Below, piece after piece: positions 1-8,748 of a stretch of DNA of 64,000 nucleotides (the stretch's first letter is position 1; the number at the start of each line of letters is the position of its first letter). The notes below the pieces were generated by a model that worked only from the letters and a program-made list of their open reading frames with translations, had not been told where the DNA came from and did not search any database. Source of the DNA: Bacteroidota bacterium (lineage in GTDB: Bacteria > Bacteroidota > Bacteroidia > Cytophagales > Cyclobacteriaceae); contig JAEZEH010000096.1 in assembly GCA_023417785.1 (NCBI GenBank), forward strand, positions 5,944 through 69,943, given 5' to 3'. Both the position numbers and the translations under genes were made by a program.

Positions 1-765
1 ATAGTCCGGTTCCAATGAAAATTTCCCCGAGCTGATTATTTCTGATGTCGCATCCGCCACACCCTGATAATTTTTCAATTCCAGATTAACCTGTGCTTTA
101 ATAGCCAAAGCTGTGTATCGCGTAACGCCGCCAGGGATATCTGTGCGTTCATTCGGCCGCATATTCGGAAGCAGAGGGAGCGCTTCGTCCATCTGGCTGG
201 AGATATGCTGCATTACTTCTTCCTTGGTTGATAACTCTGAAACAAGCAAAAGATTGCGGTCGGAGGAAGTGGGTATGTAGATGGAACCCCATGTTCTCGC
301 CAGTTGAAGCAACATGAAAGCCCGAAGCGTTTTTATTTCCGCGATGTATTGATCTGCGACAGCTGGATTGGGAGCATATTGCTTGAACAACTCAATCTGC
401 TCACGTGCAGTCTCGGCTGTATAAATATCCTTATAGAAGTTTTGCCACATTGAGTTGAACATCCAGAAGTCCTTATTGTAATTGTATCTATCCATTTCAG
501 TGAAATCCTGCTGATCTCCCAGACCTCCGGCATTAACATCATCTCCTCTCACAGAAAGAACTGGATAATCTTCCCAACCCCGGGCATAAAATTCGGCGTA
601 CACTCCGAGGAGGTGCTGAATCATATTTTCCGTTTGGGTGTAGTCGGTTTCGCCCGCAAAGCTTCGGTTCTCAGGATTCCTGTCGAGCAGGCCGTGGCAT
701 GACTGAGCAATCACCATCACTCCGAGAAACGCTAATATTTTGAATGTTTGAATATATGTTTTCAT
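1..765 (-). CDS. SusD/RagB-type outer-membrane lipoprotein (partial, C-terminus off the window)
   Basis: This reading frame is open from an ATG at 765 to the left edge, so only the N-terminal 255 residues are seen. It begins with a lipoprotein signal (hydrophobic stretch, then AQSC with Cys23 as the lipidated residue). The 'LLDRNPE' segment after the Cys and the helical 'IAEIKTLRAFMLLQLARTWG' region with the following 'IPTSS' are typical of SusD/RagB proteins. These sit on the cell surface and form the lid of a SusC channel, capturing a glycan or peptide ligand. It starts 18 bases downstream of the susC-like stop, as expected for a SusCD pair transcribed right to left. The substrate cannot be told from the sequence seen. 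Confidence 0.93.
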   Translation of the reverse strand, partial: MKTYIQTFKILAFLGVMVIAQSCHGLLDRNPENRSFAGETDYTQTENMIQHLLGVYAEFYARGWEDYPVLSVRGDDVNAGGLGDQQDFTEMDRYNYNKDFWMFNSMWQNFYKDIYTAETAREQIELFKQYAPNPAVADQYIAEIKTLRAFMLLQLARTWGSIYIPTSSDRNLLLVSELSTKEEVMQHISSQMDEALPLLPNMRPNERTDIPGGVTRYTALAIKAQVNLELKNYQGVADATSEIISSGKFSLEPDY

Positions 766-783
766 AATCGTATTCAATGGAAG

Positions 784-3700
784 TTATAGTCTGACGTTAA
801 GCCCAATCGTGTACACTGCGGGAATCGGATAAGTCTGCAGATCAATTCCGTTGTCAACTTCCGGATTGAAACCATTGTAGTTAAACAGCGTCAGTGGCCG
901 TTCCGCAGTAAGCATTATTCTCGTTTCCGGCATGGTTGCCCCAAACAACTGCTTATCTCTCAGCGTATAGCCCACAGTTACGTTTTGAATCCGGAAGTAT
1001 GACCCGTCTTCGACGAAGTAGTTGCTCATCTTTTGGTTCCATCCTTTGCGAAGTCCCGCGGAGGATGGATACTTGTTTGAAGTGCCTTCGCCGTGCCAGC
1101 GGTTCTTCGCCAGGTCGGCGTCGAGATTTCCATCCGGAGTCCAAATGATTTCACCACGCTTGCGATTAAGAATCTTGTTTCCGTTCTGTCCCATCAGCGC
1201 CACGGAAAGATCAAGGTTTCGCCAGCCAACTCCGAAATTGGCGCCATAGGTAAATTTGGGGAAGAACGATCCTAGAACCGTCCGGTCATCGTCGTTGATA
1301 GCCCCGTCACCGTTTCGGTCTTTATAGATAAAGTCACCGGGAACAAGATTGTTTGCGACCGCGATGGGATCAGCCTGAACCTGTTCGGCATTTTGATAAA
1401 CGCCTAAAACCTCGTAGCCGAAGAAGGCCAATAAGGGTTCACCAACTATGCTTCTTTGACGAAATTCGGCCTGACCTCCATCAATGTAGGGCTGACCATA
1501 AAGGTCCCGGACTTCATTGTTCAAGGTGGCCAGATTCACGCCAATATTATAAGTAAAGTCATCTGATCTTCCGTCGCTCCAGTTGAGAGAGAGTTCGAAG
1601 CCGGAATTCCTGATTACGCCCGCGGACCTTCGCACGGTTGCACCGCCCATGGGCTGCACAATAAAGATTGCGGCATCTTTTGTGTCTCTGGAATAGTAAT
1701 CAATGTCACCCGACAAGCGATCATTCAATGCCCTTGCCGTTAAACCGATGTTCCATTGTTCCACCAACTCCCAACTCAGATAGTCAAATGTATTTGTAGT
1801 TACTAACCCTGAGGTTTCCAGGTCATTTATTGCCGTTACGATTGTAGCCGTTGTATTGCTGCCATCGCTGGCGTCAATTTTATCATTGCCGAGCTGGCCC
1901 CAGCTTCCGCGGATCTTCAGGAAATCTATGGCATCCGCATCACTCATGAAACTTTCTTCGGAGAGTACCCAGCCGGCACCAACAGAGGGGTAGTATCCCC
2001 ACTTCTTCTGATATTTACGGGATCCGTCTGCGCGCATCGTCCCGTAGAGTATGTACTTATCTTTGAAATTATATGATAATCTGGCAAAGTAGGACAGTCC
2101 ATATTCTCGCGCACCGCCATCCTCAATACTTTGGGCATCCTTCACCCCGGCGAAATTTAGGTACCATGCCTGTTTACTTAAATCAACGAATTCACTTCCT
2201 GCGGCTGTCAGCATTTGCCATGACTCATCGCGGAAAGACGTTCCAACCATTGCTTGAATGTAATGGTCACCAGACTGCTGCTCGAACGTAAGGACGTTAT
2301 CCCAAAACTGATTTATTGTCGTCTCACTTCGTTTCCGGAGAGTCGCGTTTTGTCTAAGGAAGTTATCACCGATATAATACGGCAAATTCATTGTGCGTTG
2401 ATTCATGAAAATGTATGCTGTGTTATAGCTCGACTGGAATGTGAGCTTATCGGGAATGAGGTCAAGCTTCACAAAAAAGTTGCCGAAAAAAGTTTGCGTT
2501 TTCTTGATGTCGTCGGTGTAGCGCATCGCAGGGAAAGGGTTTTGGCCCTGACGATAGCCAATGCTTTGGGCATTAGCCCACGGTTCCGGGGAGGCTGCGG
2601 TATTCGTAGGATCATATACCGGGAGGATGGGAACTGCATAATACACCTGATTCCAGACCGCGCTATTGGGAAGCTGCTGGGAGGCGTTACTTAGGGTAAC
2701 ATTACCTCCAACCTTCAACCAAGGGGTCGCCTGATAATCAACCCGGGTACGAAAGTTAACTCTCTCGAAGTCATTCTTCATATCAAGAACACCATCCTGC
2801 GCAAAATAGCTTCCGCCAACAGAATAGGTGGTAGTCTCATTCCCTCCCGCAATTTCAACGCTATGATTTTGAATGGCCGCCGTGCGCAGTACCTCTTTGT
2901 ACCAGTCCGTGTTGACATCCGGTACATTCGGGTTGACCCGGCTCCGACCGAATCGTTGCATTGCATTAAGGATGTTTGCGGCATCAGGCGCAGACCCTGA
3001 TTCGTTCGCCATATTCGTAAACTGTTCGGCATTGGCCATCTGAATCACGTTCTGGGCCCGCTGAACACCATAATAACCGCTATAGGTTATTTGTGCTTTC
3101 TGGTTGACTTTCCCACTTTTTGTTTCAATCAGCACTACCCCGTTTGCAGCTCTGACGCCAAAAATCGCAGCAGCTGAAGCATCCTTCAATACCGAGATCG
3201 TGGCAATATCGGATGTGTTTAAGAAGTCTATATTATCGAAGAACATGCCATCAACCACATAGAGCGGCGCCGAATTGCCGATTCCTGGGTATGACCCTAG
3301 CCCTCGTATACGAACCGTCGGAGAACTGCCCGGCGCGCCCGCACTTACGACCTGCATGCCGGGAACTTTACCCTGCAGCGCTTGCATGGCCTGGTTAGTC
3401 GGTGTTTTTACGATTTCATCAGTTCTCACCGTAGATATCGCCGAGGTCAGGTCTTTCTCCCGCTGTGTTCCGTACCCCACAACCACTATTTCGTTTAGCG
3501 AAAGAACGTCGGGATCCAACACGATATCAATCGTGGTTTGATTATCCACCTGGACGGTCTGAGCACTATAGCCTACGAAAGAAAAAACCAGCGTTGTTTC
3601 CGACTCTGAGAGTTGAAGGGAGTAATTGCCCTCTGCATCTGTGGTGGTTCCTTTTGTTGTGCCCTGCACGATCACATTCACTCCCGGTAGGCCGGTACCC

Positions 3701-3795
3701 TCATCTGACGAGGTCACCGTCCCGGAGACTGTCCTGTCCTGAGACCACGCTGTCCACGAAAGCAGAAGCAGCGTCACGAGTAAAAGTTTTTTCAT
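784..3795 (-). CDS. SusC/RagA family TonB-dependent outer-membrane transporter
   Basis: The protein has 1003 residues, normal for SusC. Domains in order: signal peptide (1-18, ending WSQ), a carboxypeptidase-regulatory-like beta-sandwich (about 22-95, 'GTGLPGVNVIVQGTTKGT'), the 'LNEIVVVGYGTQ' linker diagnostic of the SusC family, a plug domain (about 110-235, with VRIRG and PLYVVDG), then a C-terminal beta-barrel that ends in an aromatic/hydrophobic strand. It imports ligand bound by the partner SusD lipoprotein encoded just downstream, using TonB energy. No glycosidase, sulfatase or protease gene follows within the window, so the substrate is unknown. The start is supported by the signal peptide. 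Confidence 0.96.
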   Translation of the reverse strand: MKKLLLVTLLLLSWTAWSQDRTVSGTVTSSDEGTGLPGVNVIVQGTTKGTTTDAEGNYSLQLSESETTLVFSFVGYSAQTVQVDNQTTIDIVLDPDVLSLNEIVVVGYGTQREKDLTSAISTVRTDEIVKTPTNQAMQALQGKVPGMQVVSAGAPGSSPTVRIRGLGSYPGIGNSAPLYVVDGMFFDNIDFLNTSDIATISVLKDASAAAIFGVRAANGVVLIETKSGKVNQKAQITYSGYYGVQRAQNVIQMANAEQFTNMANESGSAPDAANILNAMQRFGRSRVNPNVPDVNTDWYKEVLRTAAIQNHSVEIAGGNETTTYSVGGSYFAQDGVLDMKNDFERVNFRTRVDYQATPWLKVGGNVTLSNASQQLPNSAVWNQVYYAVPILPVYDPTNTAASPEPWANAQSIGYRQGQNPFPAMRYTDDIKKTQTFFGNFFVKLDLIPDKLTFQSSYNTAYIFMNQRTMNLPYYIGDNFLRQNATLRKRSETTINQFWDNVLTFEQQSGDHYIQAMVGTSFRDESWQMLTAAGSEFVDLSKQAWYLNFAGVKDAQSIEDGGAREYGLSYFARLSYNFKDKYILYGTMRADGSRKYQKKWGYYPSVGAGWVLSEESFMSDADAIDFLKIRGSWGQLGNDKIDASDGSNTTATIVTAINDLETSGLVTTNTFDYLSWELVEQWNIGLTARALNDRLSGDIDYYSRDTKDAAIFIVQPMGGATVRRSAGVIRNSGFELSLNWSDGRSDDFTYNIGVNLATLNNEVRDLYGQPYIDGGQAEFRQRSIVGEPLLAFFGYEVLGVYQNAEQVQADPIAVANNLVPGDFIYKDRNGDGAINDDDRTVLGSFFPKFTYGANFGVGWRNLDLSVALMGQNGNKILNRKRGEIIWTPDGNLDADLAKNRWHGEGTSNKYPSSAGLRKGWNQKMSNYFVEDGSYFRIQNVTVGYTLRDKQLFGATMPETRIMLTAERPLTLFNYNGFNPEVDNGIDLQTYPIPAVYTIGLNVRL

Positions 3796-4321
3796 AAGGT
3801 CATCTTTGTTTTTTGGTAGGATAAATTTTAGAAAAAGGAATCGCCATGCGTAATTTTTTCACGTGAATGTGACTTTTTCGCCTCCCTTCGCATGCCAATT
3901 CTCAGAACGGTTTTACAAGAAAAAAAACATTCATTTCAAACGTTTTCAGGGGAATTTTTAGGGTTTGGTTCGCGAGTTTTACCGAAAAAAAACAAGCCCC
4001 GAAAAAGAGTCTGTTTCAGGCACATGCACGGGGTGAAGGTGGGTAAGTTTTTCGGCAGATACGGATCATTCCGCACCCTTGTCCATCAGGGCAGTTGATA
4101 TTATTTCCGGACCAGGTTGCTTGCCTTCGTGCATTCTGCCTTCGCTCTGGATTCGGTCTGTCTCCACTCTTTGTCCAGTCTTCTGTCCAACATCGGTCTG
4201 TCTCGGATCACTGCGCTTTGGCCTGGGACTGCCGATTACAATCGGTCCAATGGGAAAGCTGGGGAGAACTGCTGACGGGTGGCGGGTCGGAGAGAATTTG
4301 AACGATTTTACGGATGGCGGG
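3796..4321. other. 526-base intergenic stretch upstream of the susC-like gene
   Basis: I find no convincing gene. The 5' leader and promoter of the susC-like gene must lie in the AT-rich right-to-left part (about 3800-4000), but no clear TAnnTTTG/TTG pair is seen. Two small structures occur: a direct repeat of CGGTCTGTCTC at 4154-4164 and 4194-4204 (40-base spacing), and a perfect inverted repeat CCGATT-AC-AATCGG at 4232-4245 without a T-run. Long open frames on both strands near 4079-4377 overlap the 3' end of the receptor gene and resemble no family. Confidence 0.5.
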
Positions 4322-6235
4322 TTATTCGGCTGGCACTTCCCGCGTGGTACGGGAGGCGCGAACCGGCTTGCGAACATCTTCCTGAATAAGAATCACTTCC
4401 TCCCATCGGGACGCCACAGGCTTACGGCCACCTTTTTCCAACTCCTGAACCCGCTCCATAACCTTCTGCCTGAAGCTCCAGACGGTGTTCACCCTAAGGT
4501 CCAGTTTTTGTGCCAGGGCTTCCAACGTGCTGTCGTGTCTGCCGGCTACAATCAAGTAAGCGAGGTAGAACGCCTTTTCGATGGGAAATTTGATGCTGTG
4601 AAAAATGGTATAGGCCGTGATAGACTCGTTATAACCACACTTCGTGCACCGGCGGGCAAATTTCCTGGTGCCGTCAAAATACTTCTCGTTCGCGCATTTC
4701 CGGCAGCGGTAGCCTTTATCCCACTTCAGGTTATCAAGAGAACGATAACAGGCCAGCTTGTCAGGGTAGATAGTCTGAAACTGGCCAAAATCCATGGTTT
4801 TTTCCATCAACCGTTCATTCAGCACCTCTTTAATACTGTTTTTCAGTTTCCAGTTGTCGAGATCAAGGATTGAGTTAATTTGATTGATCTCTCGCGCCTG
4901 CTGTTCCAGTTTGCGGTTGATTTCCTCTAACTGATGATTTTTTTCGTTCAGCTGTACTGTCCGCTCTTCAACCTTTTGCTCAAGCTCACGGTTGACTTTG
5001 TCCTTCAGCTGATTGTTAATCTCATGTTGTTTAATGATACGCTTGAGGGCCCGGTCACGCATGGCTTTGAGAATCCGGATACGGTCACCAAGTGCAAAGG
5101 TGAGCAGGAGCATTTCCAGCACGAAGCTGATGTGAAGCGAATAATGGAGCAGAGTTGTAAATTGCAGAACGTCCAGAAAAACCAGTGTTCGGAGGAAAAA
5201 GCCCGCGAACAATACACCATAAGCAGTAACGAAGAAGCGCGCCGGCCGGTAACCCCTTCTCCAAACCGTAATACCGGTTATGAAGATCAATGACAGGGGG
5301 ATGATATCCATTGCGCGATATGGAAGGTGCTGAGGGAAGAAGATAAGCGCGGTTAAAAACCAGCCTGTTCGCAACACAATCAAAATCACAAACAGCCGGT
5401 CGAGCGACGGCGTAATGGTTCGTGTTCTTAAGAACCGTCGCGTGAAAATCAACGACCAGATGATAACACTATACAGCGAGATACCCACGGCATAATCATT
5501 CCACGCGGGTTGATTGGACCAGAGGAACTGAAATCCAATTCCATCCAGACTAACGGCGTACGCCGCCACACTGATCAGATATATAATATAGTATATGTTC
5601 TTCCGTTCCCGGATGGCAAGAAACACCAGGAAGTTGTAGACGATGATAATAAGGATCATCCCGTAAAAGATCCCGAAAAGGAAATACTCGTTCAGCGCAT
5701 AGTAGACAAACCAGTTGGTGGAGCGCAGGCCAATACGCAGATCAGCAAAATCATGGGACGAAACCCTGAAATAGTAGTACATCACCGAATCGGTGGTCAT
5801 CGAAAGCGGAATGACGAAGTTCTTATGAGGGATGAGACGTTGGTCAAACGAAATCTTGTCACCCATTATCACCTTTCTGTAGGAACCATCGGCTTGCGGG
5901 ATGTACGCTTCAAGGTTGTCAATCGTCTGGTCGTAAAATTCCAGCAACCAAAGTTTTTCTGATTTCGGATTATGATGAATCGGGAGCCGTATCCAGTATG
6001 AAGCATTGATACGGAAATCCTTATTTTGATAGGAGGGGTGAGACTTATAGCGGTTGGAGAACTCTTTCGACGAGATCTCGTGAAACGAAAGCGAATTGGT
6101 CGAATCAAGGTAGAACGGGATTTCGTATGGCATCAGGTTCCGTTCATTCACGTCGTCCTGAAACTCGATAACAGATTGACCGTACCCGCCGGGGCAGCAT
6201 AACAGAGCCAGTATGAATAAAGAGTATGCTTTCAT
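4322..6235 (-). CDS. 7TMR-DISM membrane receptor with an IS1595-transposase-like zinc-ribbon/HTH tail
   Basis: 637 residues. Order of parts: signal peptide (1-20); extracellular 7TMR-DISMED2-type beta domain (about 35-170, 'NASYWIRLPI', 'LWLLEFYDQTIDNLEAYI'); seven membrane segments of the 7TMR-DISM family (about 180-390); a long coiled coil (about 395-460); then a region (about 488-600) that reads like the N-terminal DNA-binding half of IS1595/ISXO2-type transposases. That part has a four-Cys zinc ribbon (C511-x2-C514 ... C530-x2-C533), followed by 'ITAYTIFHSIKFPIEKAF' and a helix-turn-helix-like 'LAQKLDLRVNTVWSFRQKV'. The DDE catalytic domain is absent. In characterised 7TMR-DISM proteins the tail is usually a kinase, cyclase or LytTR-type output. 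I infer a one-component receptor with a domesticated transposase DNA-binding output. It is a single-gene unit. Confidence 0.9.
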   Translation of the reverse strand: MKAYSLFILALLCCPGGYGQSVIEFQDDVNERNLMPYEIPFYLDSTNSLSFHEISSKEFSNRYKSHPSYQNKDFRINASYWIRLPIHHNPKSEKLWLLEFYDQTIDNLEAYIPQADGSYRKVIMGDKISFDQRLIPHKNFVIPLSMTTDSVMYYYFRVSSHDFADLRIGLRSTNWFVYYALNEYFLFGIFYGMILIIIVYNFLVFLAIRERKNIYYIIYLISVAAYAVSLDGIGFQFLWSNQPAWNDYAVGISLYSVIIWSLIFTRRFLRTRTITPSLDRLFVILIVLRTGWFLTALIFFPQHLPYRAMDIIPLSLIFITGITVWRRGYRPARFFVTAYGVLFAGFFLRTLVFLDVLQFTTLLHYSLHISFVLEMLLLTFALGDRIRILKAMRDRALKRIIKQHEINNQLKDKVNRELEQKVEERTVQLNEKNHQLEEINRKLEQQAREINQINSILDLDNWKLKNSIKEVLNERLMEKTMDFGQFQTIYPDKLACYRSLDNLKWDKGYRCRKCANEKYFDGTRKFARRCTKCGYNESITAYTIFHSIKFPIEKAFYLAYLIVAGRHDSTLEALAQKLDLRVNTVWSFRQKVMERVQELEKGGRKPVASRWEEVILIQEDVRKPVRASRTTREVPAE

Positions 6236-6304
6236 TCGCGCTGCGCGATACGGTAAGAAGCGAAATTATCAATTATCGGTTAGCGAACCAACGATGGTGT
6301 CGTG

Positions 6305-7279
6305 TCATTCCGGTTCTGACACGTGGCCCCGCGCCGGAAACAGGCGCTTCTTCAACGAATCAAGCTCCTGGCGCCGGGCCATAATTTCTGTTTCGTCTGG
6401 CTGGTAATCTATCAGAAATTTCAGGTCGGGCTGCCCCGCATCGACCCAGGCGGTATACCAGAAACTTCCAATCATATGAACAGCGGCCTTCATCCGGCGT
6501 TCGACCATTCCACGCAGGATTTTGTGATATGCCTTCGAGTACGCCCTGGAGTAAACTTTTACGGTTTGTCGACCCCTGGTTTCAAAGGCATATTTGCGAT
6601 CGCCGAATCGTTGAGACAAATATTTTTCCTCCAATAAAACGGAGTCCTTGAGCAGGTGTGATTCCAGAACCGCGTTCCATATCGCCAATTGAGGATCTTT
6701 CAGATACACGGCCCGCCCCACGAGGAAATCGTAATCTTCCGAAAACAATTCCACAAGTCTGGATTCCCAAAACCCATGTATCCCCTCCTGTCCTGTTAAC
6801 TGGCCATTATAGTTTTTTGTTGTATGGAGCGGAACGTGAGCGTCGCCGATGTAGTGCCCCAGTTCGGCCGACACGCGTAGAATCCGGGCGGGATCCTGGA
6901 CCATAAATGCATCCCTTAGCCGGTGATACATACGGTACACGTGCCAGGGTACAATACCATAAGCTTTTAACGTATCTTCGGAATATCGCGCTACCGCCCG
7001 CGTCCATGAACGTGGCATTGTATACAGGGCACTGTCGCCGTAGTGATCCAGATCGATATAATGTCGGGCCGCTTCATCAACAACGGAATACCGGCGCCGG
7101 TCGGGATTGACCGAAGCTTCCGTTATATACGAAATGTTCTTCTTGTAAAATCCGACCATTTCCGGCGGAAGGGTAAACACGGCGAGGCGATTGATTTTTT
7201 TGTGTCCATAGAAGCCCCAGGAAGAGAGCGTAATACAAAGGAGGATTGCTCCTAAGCGGAGGAAACGTTTTTCTTTCAT
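6305..7279 (-). CDS. zinc-dependent phospholipase C / S1-P1 nuclease-like secreted protein
   Basis: 324 residues with a signal peptide of about 20 residues. The predicted mature N-terminus is Trp in 'WGFYGHKKINRLAVFTLPPE'; in this superfamily the N-terminal Trp and nearby His bind zinc. Further metal-ligand-like residues are 'HYIDLDHYGD' and 'ELGHYIGDAHVPLHTTKNYNG', the latter matching the HxxxD...H pattern of the zinc_dep_PLPC and S1/P1 families. It probably acts in the periplasm or outside the cell on phosphoesters, but the sequence does not separate a phospholipase from a nuclease. It lies 55 bases downstream of the cytochrome/LRR gene on the same strand and could be a distal member of that operon. 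Confidence 0.85.
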   Translation of the reverse strand: MKEKRFLRLGAILLCITLSSWGFYGHKKINRLAVFTLPPEMVGFYKKNISYITEASVNPDRRRYSVVDEAARHYIDLDHYGDSALYTMPRSWTRAVARYSEDTLKAYGIVPWHVYRMYHRLRDAFMVQDPARILRVSAELGHYIGDAHVPLHTTKNYNGQLTGQEGIHGFWESRLVELFSEDYDFLVGRAVYLKDPQLAIWNAVLESHLLKDSVLLEEKYLSQRFGDRKYAFETRGRQTVKVYSRAYSKAYHKILRGMVERRMKAAVHMIGSFWYTAWVDAGQPDLKFLIDYQPDETEIMARRQELDSLKKRLFPARGHVSEPE

Positions 7280-7334
7280 TTCATTTCTGGCTAACGGTGA
7301 AAAATATTACCCTTAAGGTAACCAATTGCCGGAC

Positions 7335-8747
7335 TTACTGCAAATGCGATTCACCTGCGTTGACTAACGTATTCGGCAACGCTGACCTAAGATGGTCGAC
7401 GCCCCTTGTTGAAATATTACTCTTCCAGAGGTAAAGCGTCTTAAGAGAAGTCATTTTTTCAAGCACAGAAACAGCGTCATCCGAAACTTCCGTACCGACC
7501 AGATTCAGGTTTCTCAGCCCCGACAGGTTGTGAATTTGCGATAAGCCCTCGTCCGAAACAGCCGTATTGGCAATATTGAGCCGCAAAAGGTTAGACATCC
7601 TGCCAATAGCCGTCATCCCAAAGTTGGTTATCTTTGTGTCCGATGCGTTGAGCCAAAGAATGTGTTCTCGTATTGGCAGGAGCATTTCCATTCCTGCGTC
7701 AGTCAAGCCTGGAATGTTTACGCAATTTACAGAAACGAATGGCCGGTCTTGAATGACTCGGGATACCACAAAGCCAGATTCTTCCAATGACTCAATAAGG
7801 TTGACGGGGATTTCTTGTAATGCGATGTCGGGAAGCGGATCCGGATCGGAGGCTTCCGCCTCATTTTGATCTTCCTCATACCATGAGGCCATCGCGGTTT
7901 GAATTTTTTCACTATCTCGAACGTCGCCTAGCCTGAGCGTTGCTGATGCGCGAGCCTCGCTGATCCACCAATAAAGTATGTCAGTCTCTGCTTTCGAAAG
8001 CTGCGGCTTGCCCTTCGGCGGCATGTGTTTCCTGTCGTCTTCCGGGAGTATAATCCGCTTATAGAGTTGACTTGTCATAGGCGAACCGGGTACCAGTGTT
8101 TCACCGCTCTTGCCTCCCGCCAGCATCTCCTCATAATCCGCCAGGTTCAGTTTGCCCTTGCGTTTTCCGGCATGGTGACACTTTATGCATTTGTCATATA
8201 AAATCGGATAAACTACATCATCGTAAATGATGGCGTCCTCAGTACTCGCGATTGCACGACGTTCCAGCGGTGGCAGTTGTTCCTCGTCAGCTGGCAAGCC
8301 AAAGATCGTCGCGAGGGGCTCGGTAAGGTAGTCGTCTCCATGCGTGAGTGACCCGCCATAATGACCGGTTATCATAATCAGAATCATCATCGCGCCCGGG
8401 ACGATTGCTCTCAGTATCTTATTCGCACCAGTCCGCGAACGAACCCAATAGCCTGCAGCTGAAATGACGGCGACCGAAATCCCGAGCCATTGATGCGTGA
8501 CCAGCAGGGAATCATCATAACCGCCTTCATCCGACAGTAAGAGACCCGTTACGCAGGCAATGACGGCAAACGCACAACCCGTTAACCAGATCAACGGCAG
8601 CATCGACGCAAGATAACGGAAGCGTCTATGTATCGTAAGCATTTCAAAGAGACCGGCGAGAAACAAGATCCCGACAGGTAAGTGCACTACCACCGGATGG
8701 AGTCTTCCGGTCAGCACCAGCCATTCATCGATACCTGTGTCATTCAT
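7335..8747 (-). CDS. membrane protein with planctomycete-type cytochrome c domain and leucine-rich repeats
   Basis: 470 residues. The N-terminal 150 residues contain several membrane segments resembling the DUF2231 family, starting near 'LTGRLHPVVVHLPVGILFLAG'. A single c-type haem motif follows (CIKCH in 'YDKCIKCHHAGKRKGKLNL') in a PSCyt1-like context ('HMPPKGKPQLSKAETDILYWWI'). The C-terminal third holds degenerate leucine-rich repeats ('NLLRLNIANTAVSDEGLSQI', 'LRNLNLVGTEVSDDAV'). It is the last gene of the operon that starts at 14407, and begins 1 base after the TIM-barrel gene. The role is unknown; electron transfer coupled to oxidation of a periplasmic substrate is an inference from the operon partners. 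Confidence 0.88.
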   Translation of the reverse strand: MNDTGIDEWLVLTGRLHPVVVHLPVGILFLAGLFEMLTIHRRFRYLASMLPLIWLTGCAFAVIACVTGLLLSDEGGYDDSLLVTHQWLGISVAVISAAGYWVRSRTGANKILRAIVPGAMMILIMITGHYGGSLTHGDDYLTEPLATIFGLPADEEQLPPLERRAIASTEDAIIYDDVVYPILYDKCIKCHHAGKRKGKLNLADYEEMLAGGKSGETLVPGSPMTSQLYKRIILPEDDRKHMPPKGKPQLSKAETDILYWWISEARASATLRLGDVRDSEKIQTAMASWYEEDQNEAEASDPDPLPDIALQEIPVNLIESLEESGFVVSRVIQDRPFVSVNCVNIPGLTDAGMEMLLPIREHILWLNASDTKITNFGMTAIGRMSNLLRLNIANTAVSDEGLSQIHNLSGLRNLNLVGTEVSDDAVSVLEKMTSLKTLYLWKSNISTRGVDHLRSALPNTLVNAGESHLQ

Positions 8748-8748
8748 T

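Noticed and set aside
4436..4800. Possible IS1595-family insertion sequence
   Set aside because: Only the N-terminal DNA-binding half is present, fused in frame to the receptor. There is no DDE domain and I see no terminal inverted repeats or target duplication.
4079..4873. A 264-codon plus-strand frame
   Set aside because: It is antisense to the well-supported receptor gene over most of its length, resembles no family and has shadow-frame composition.
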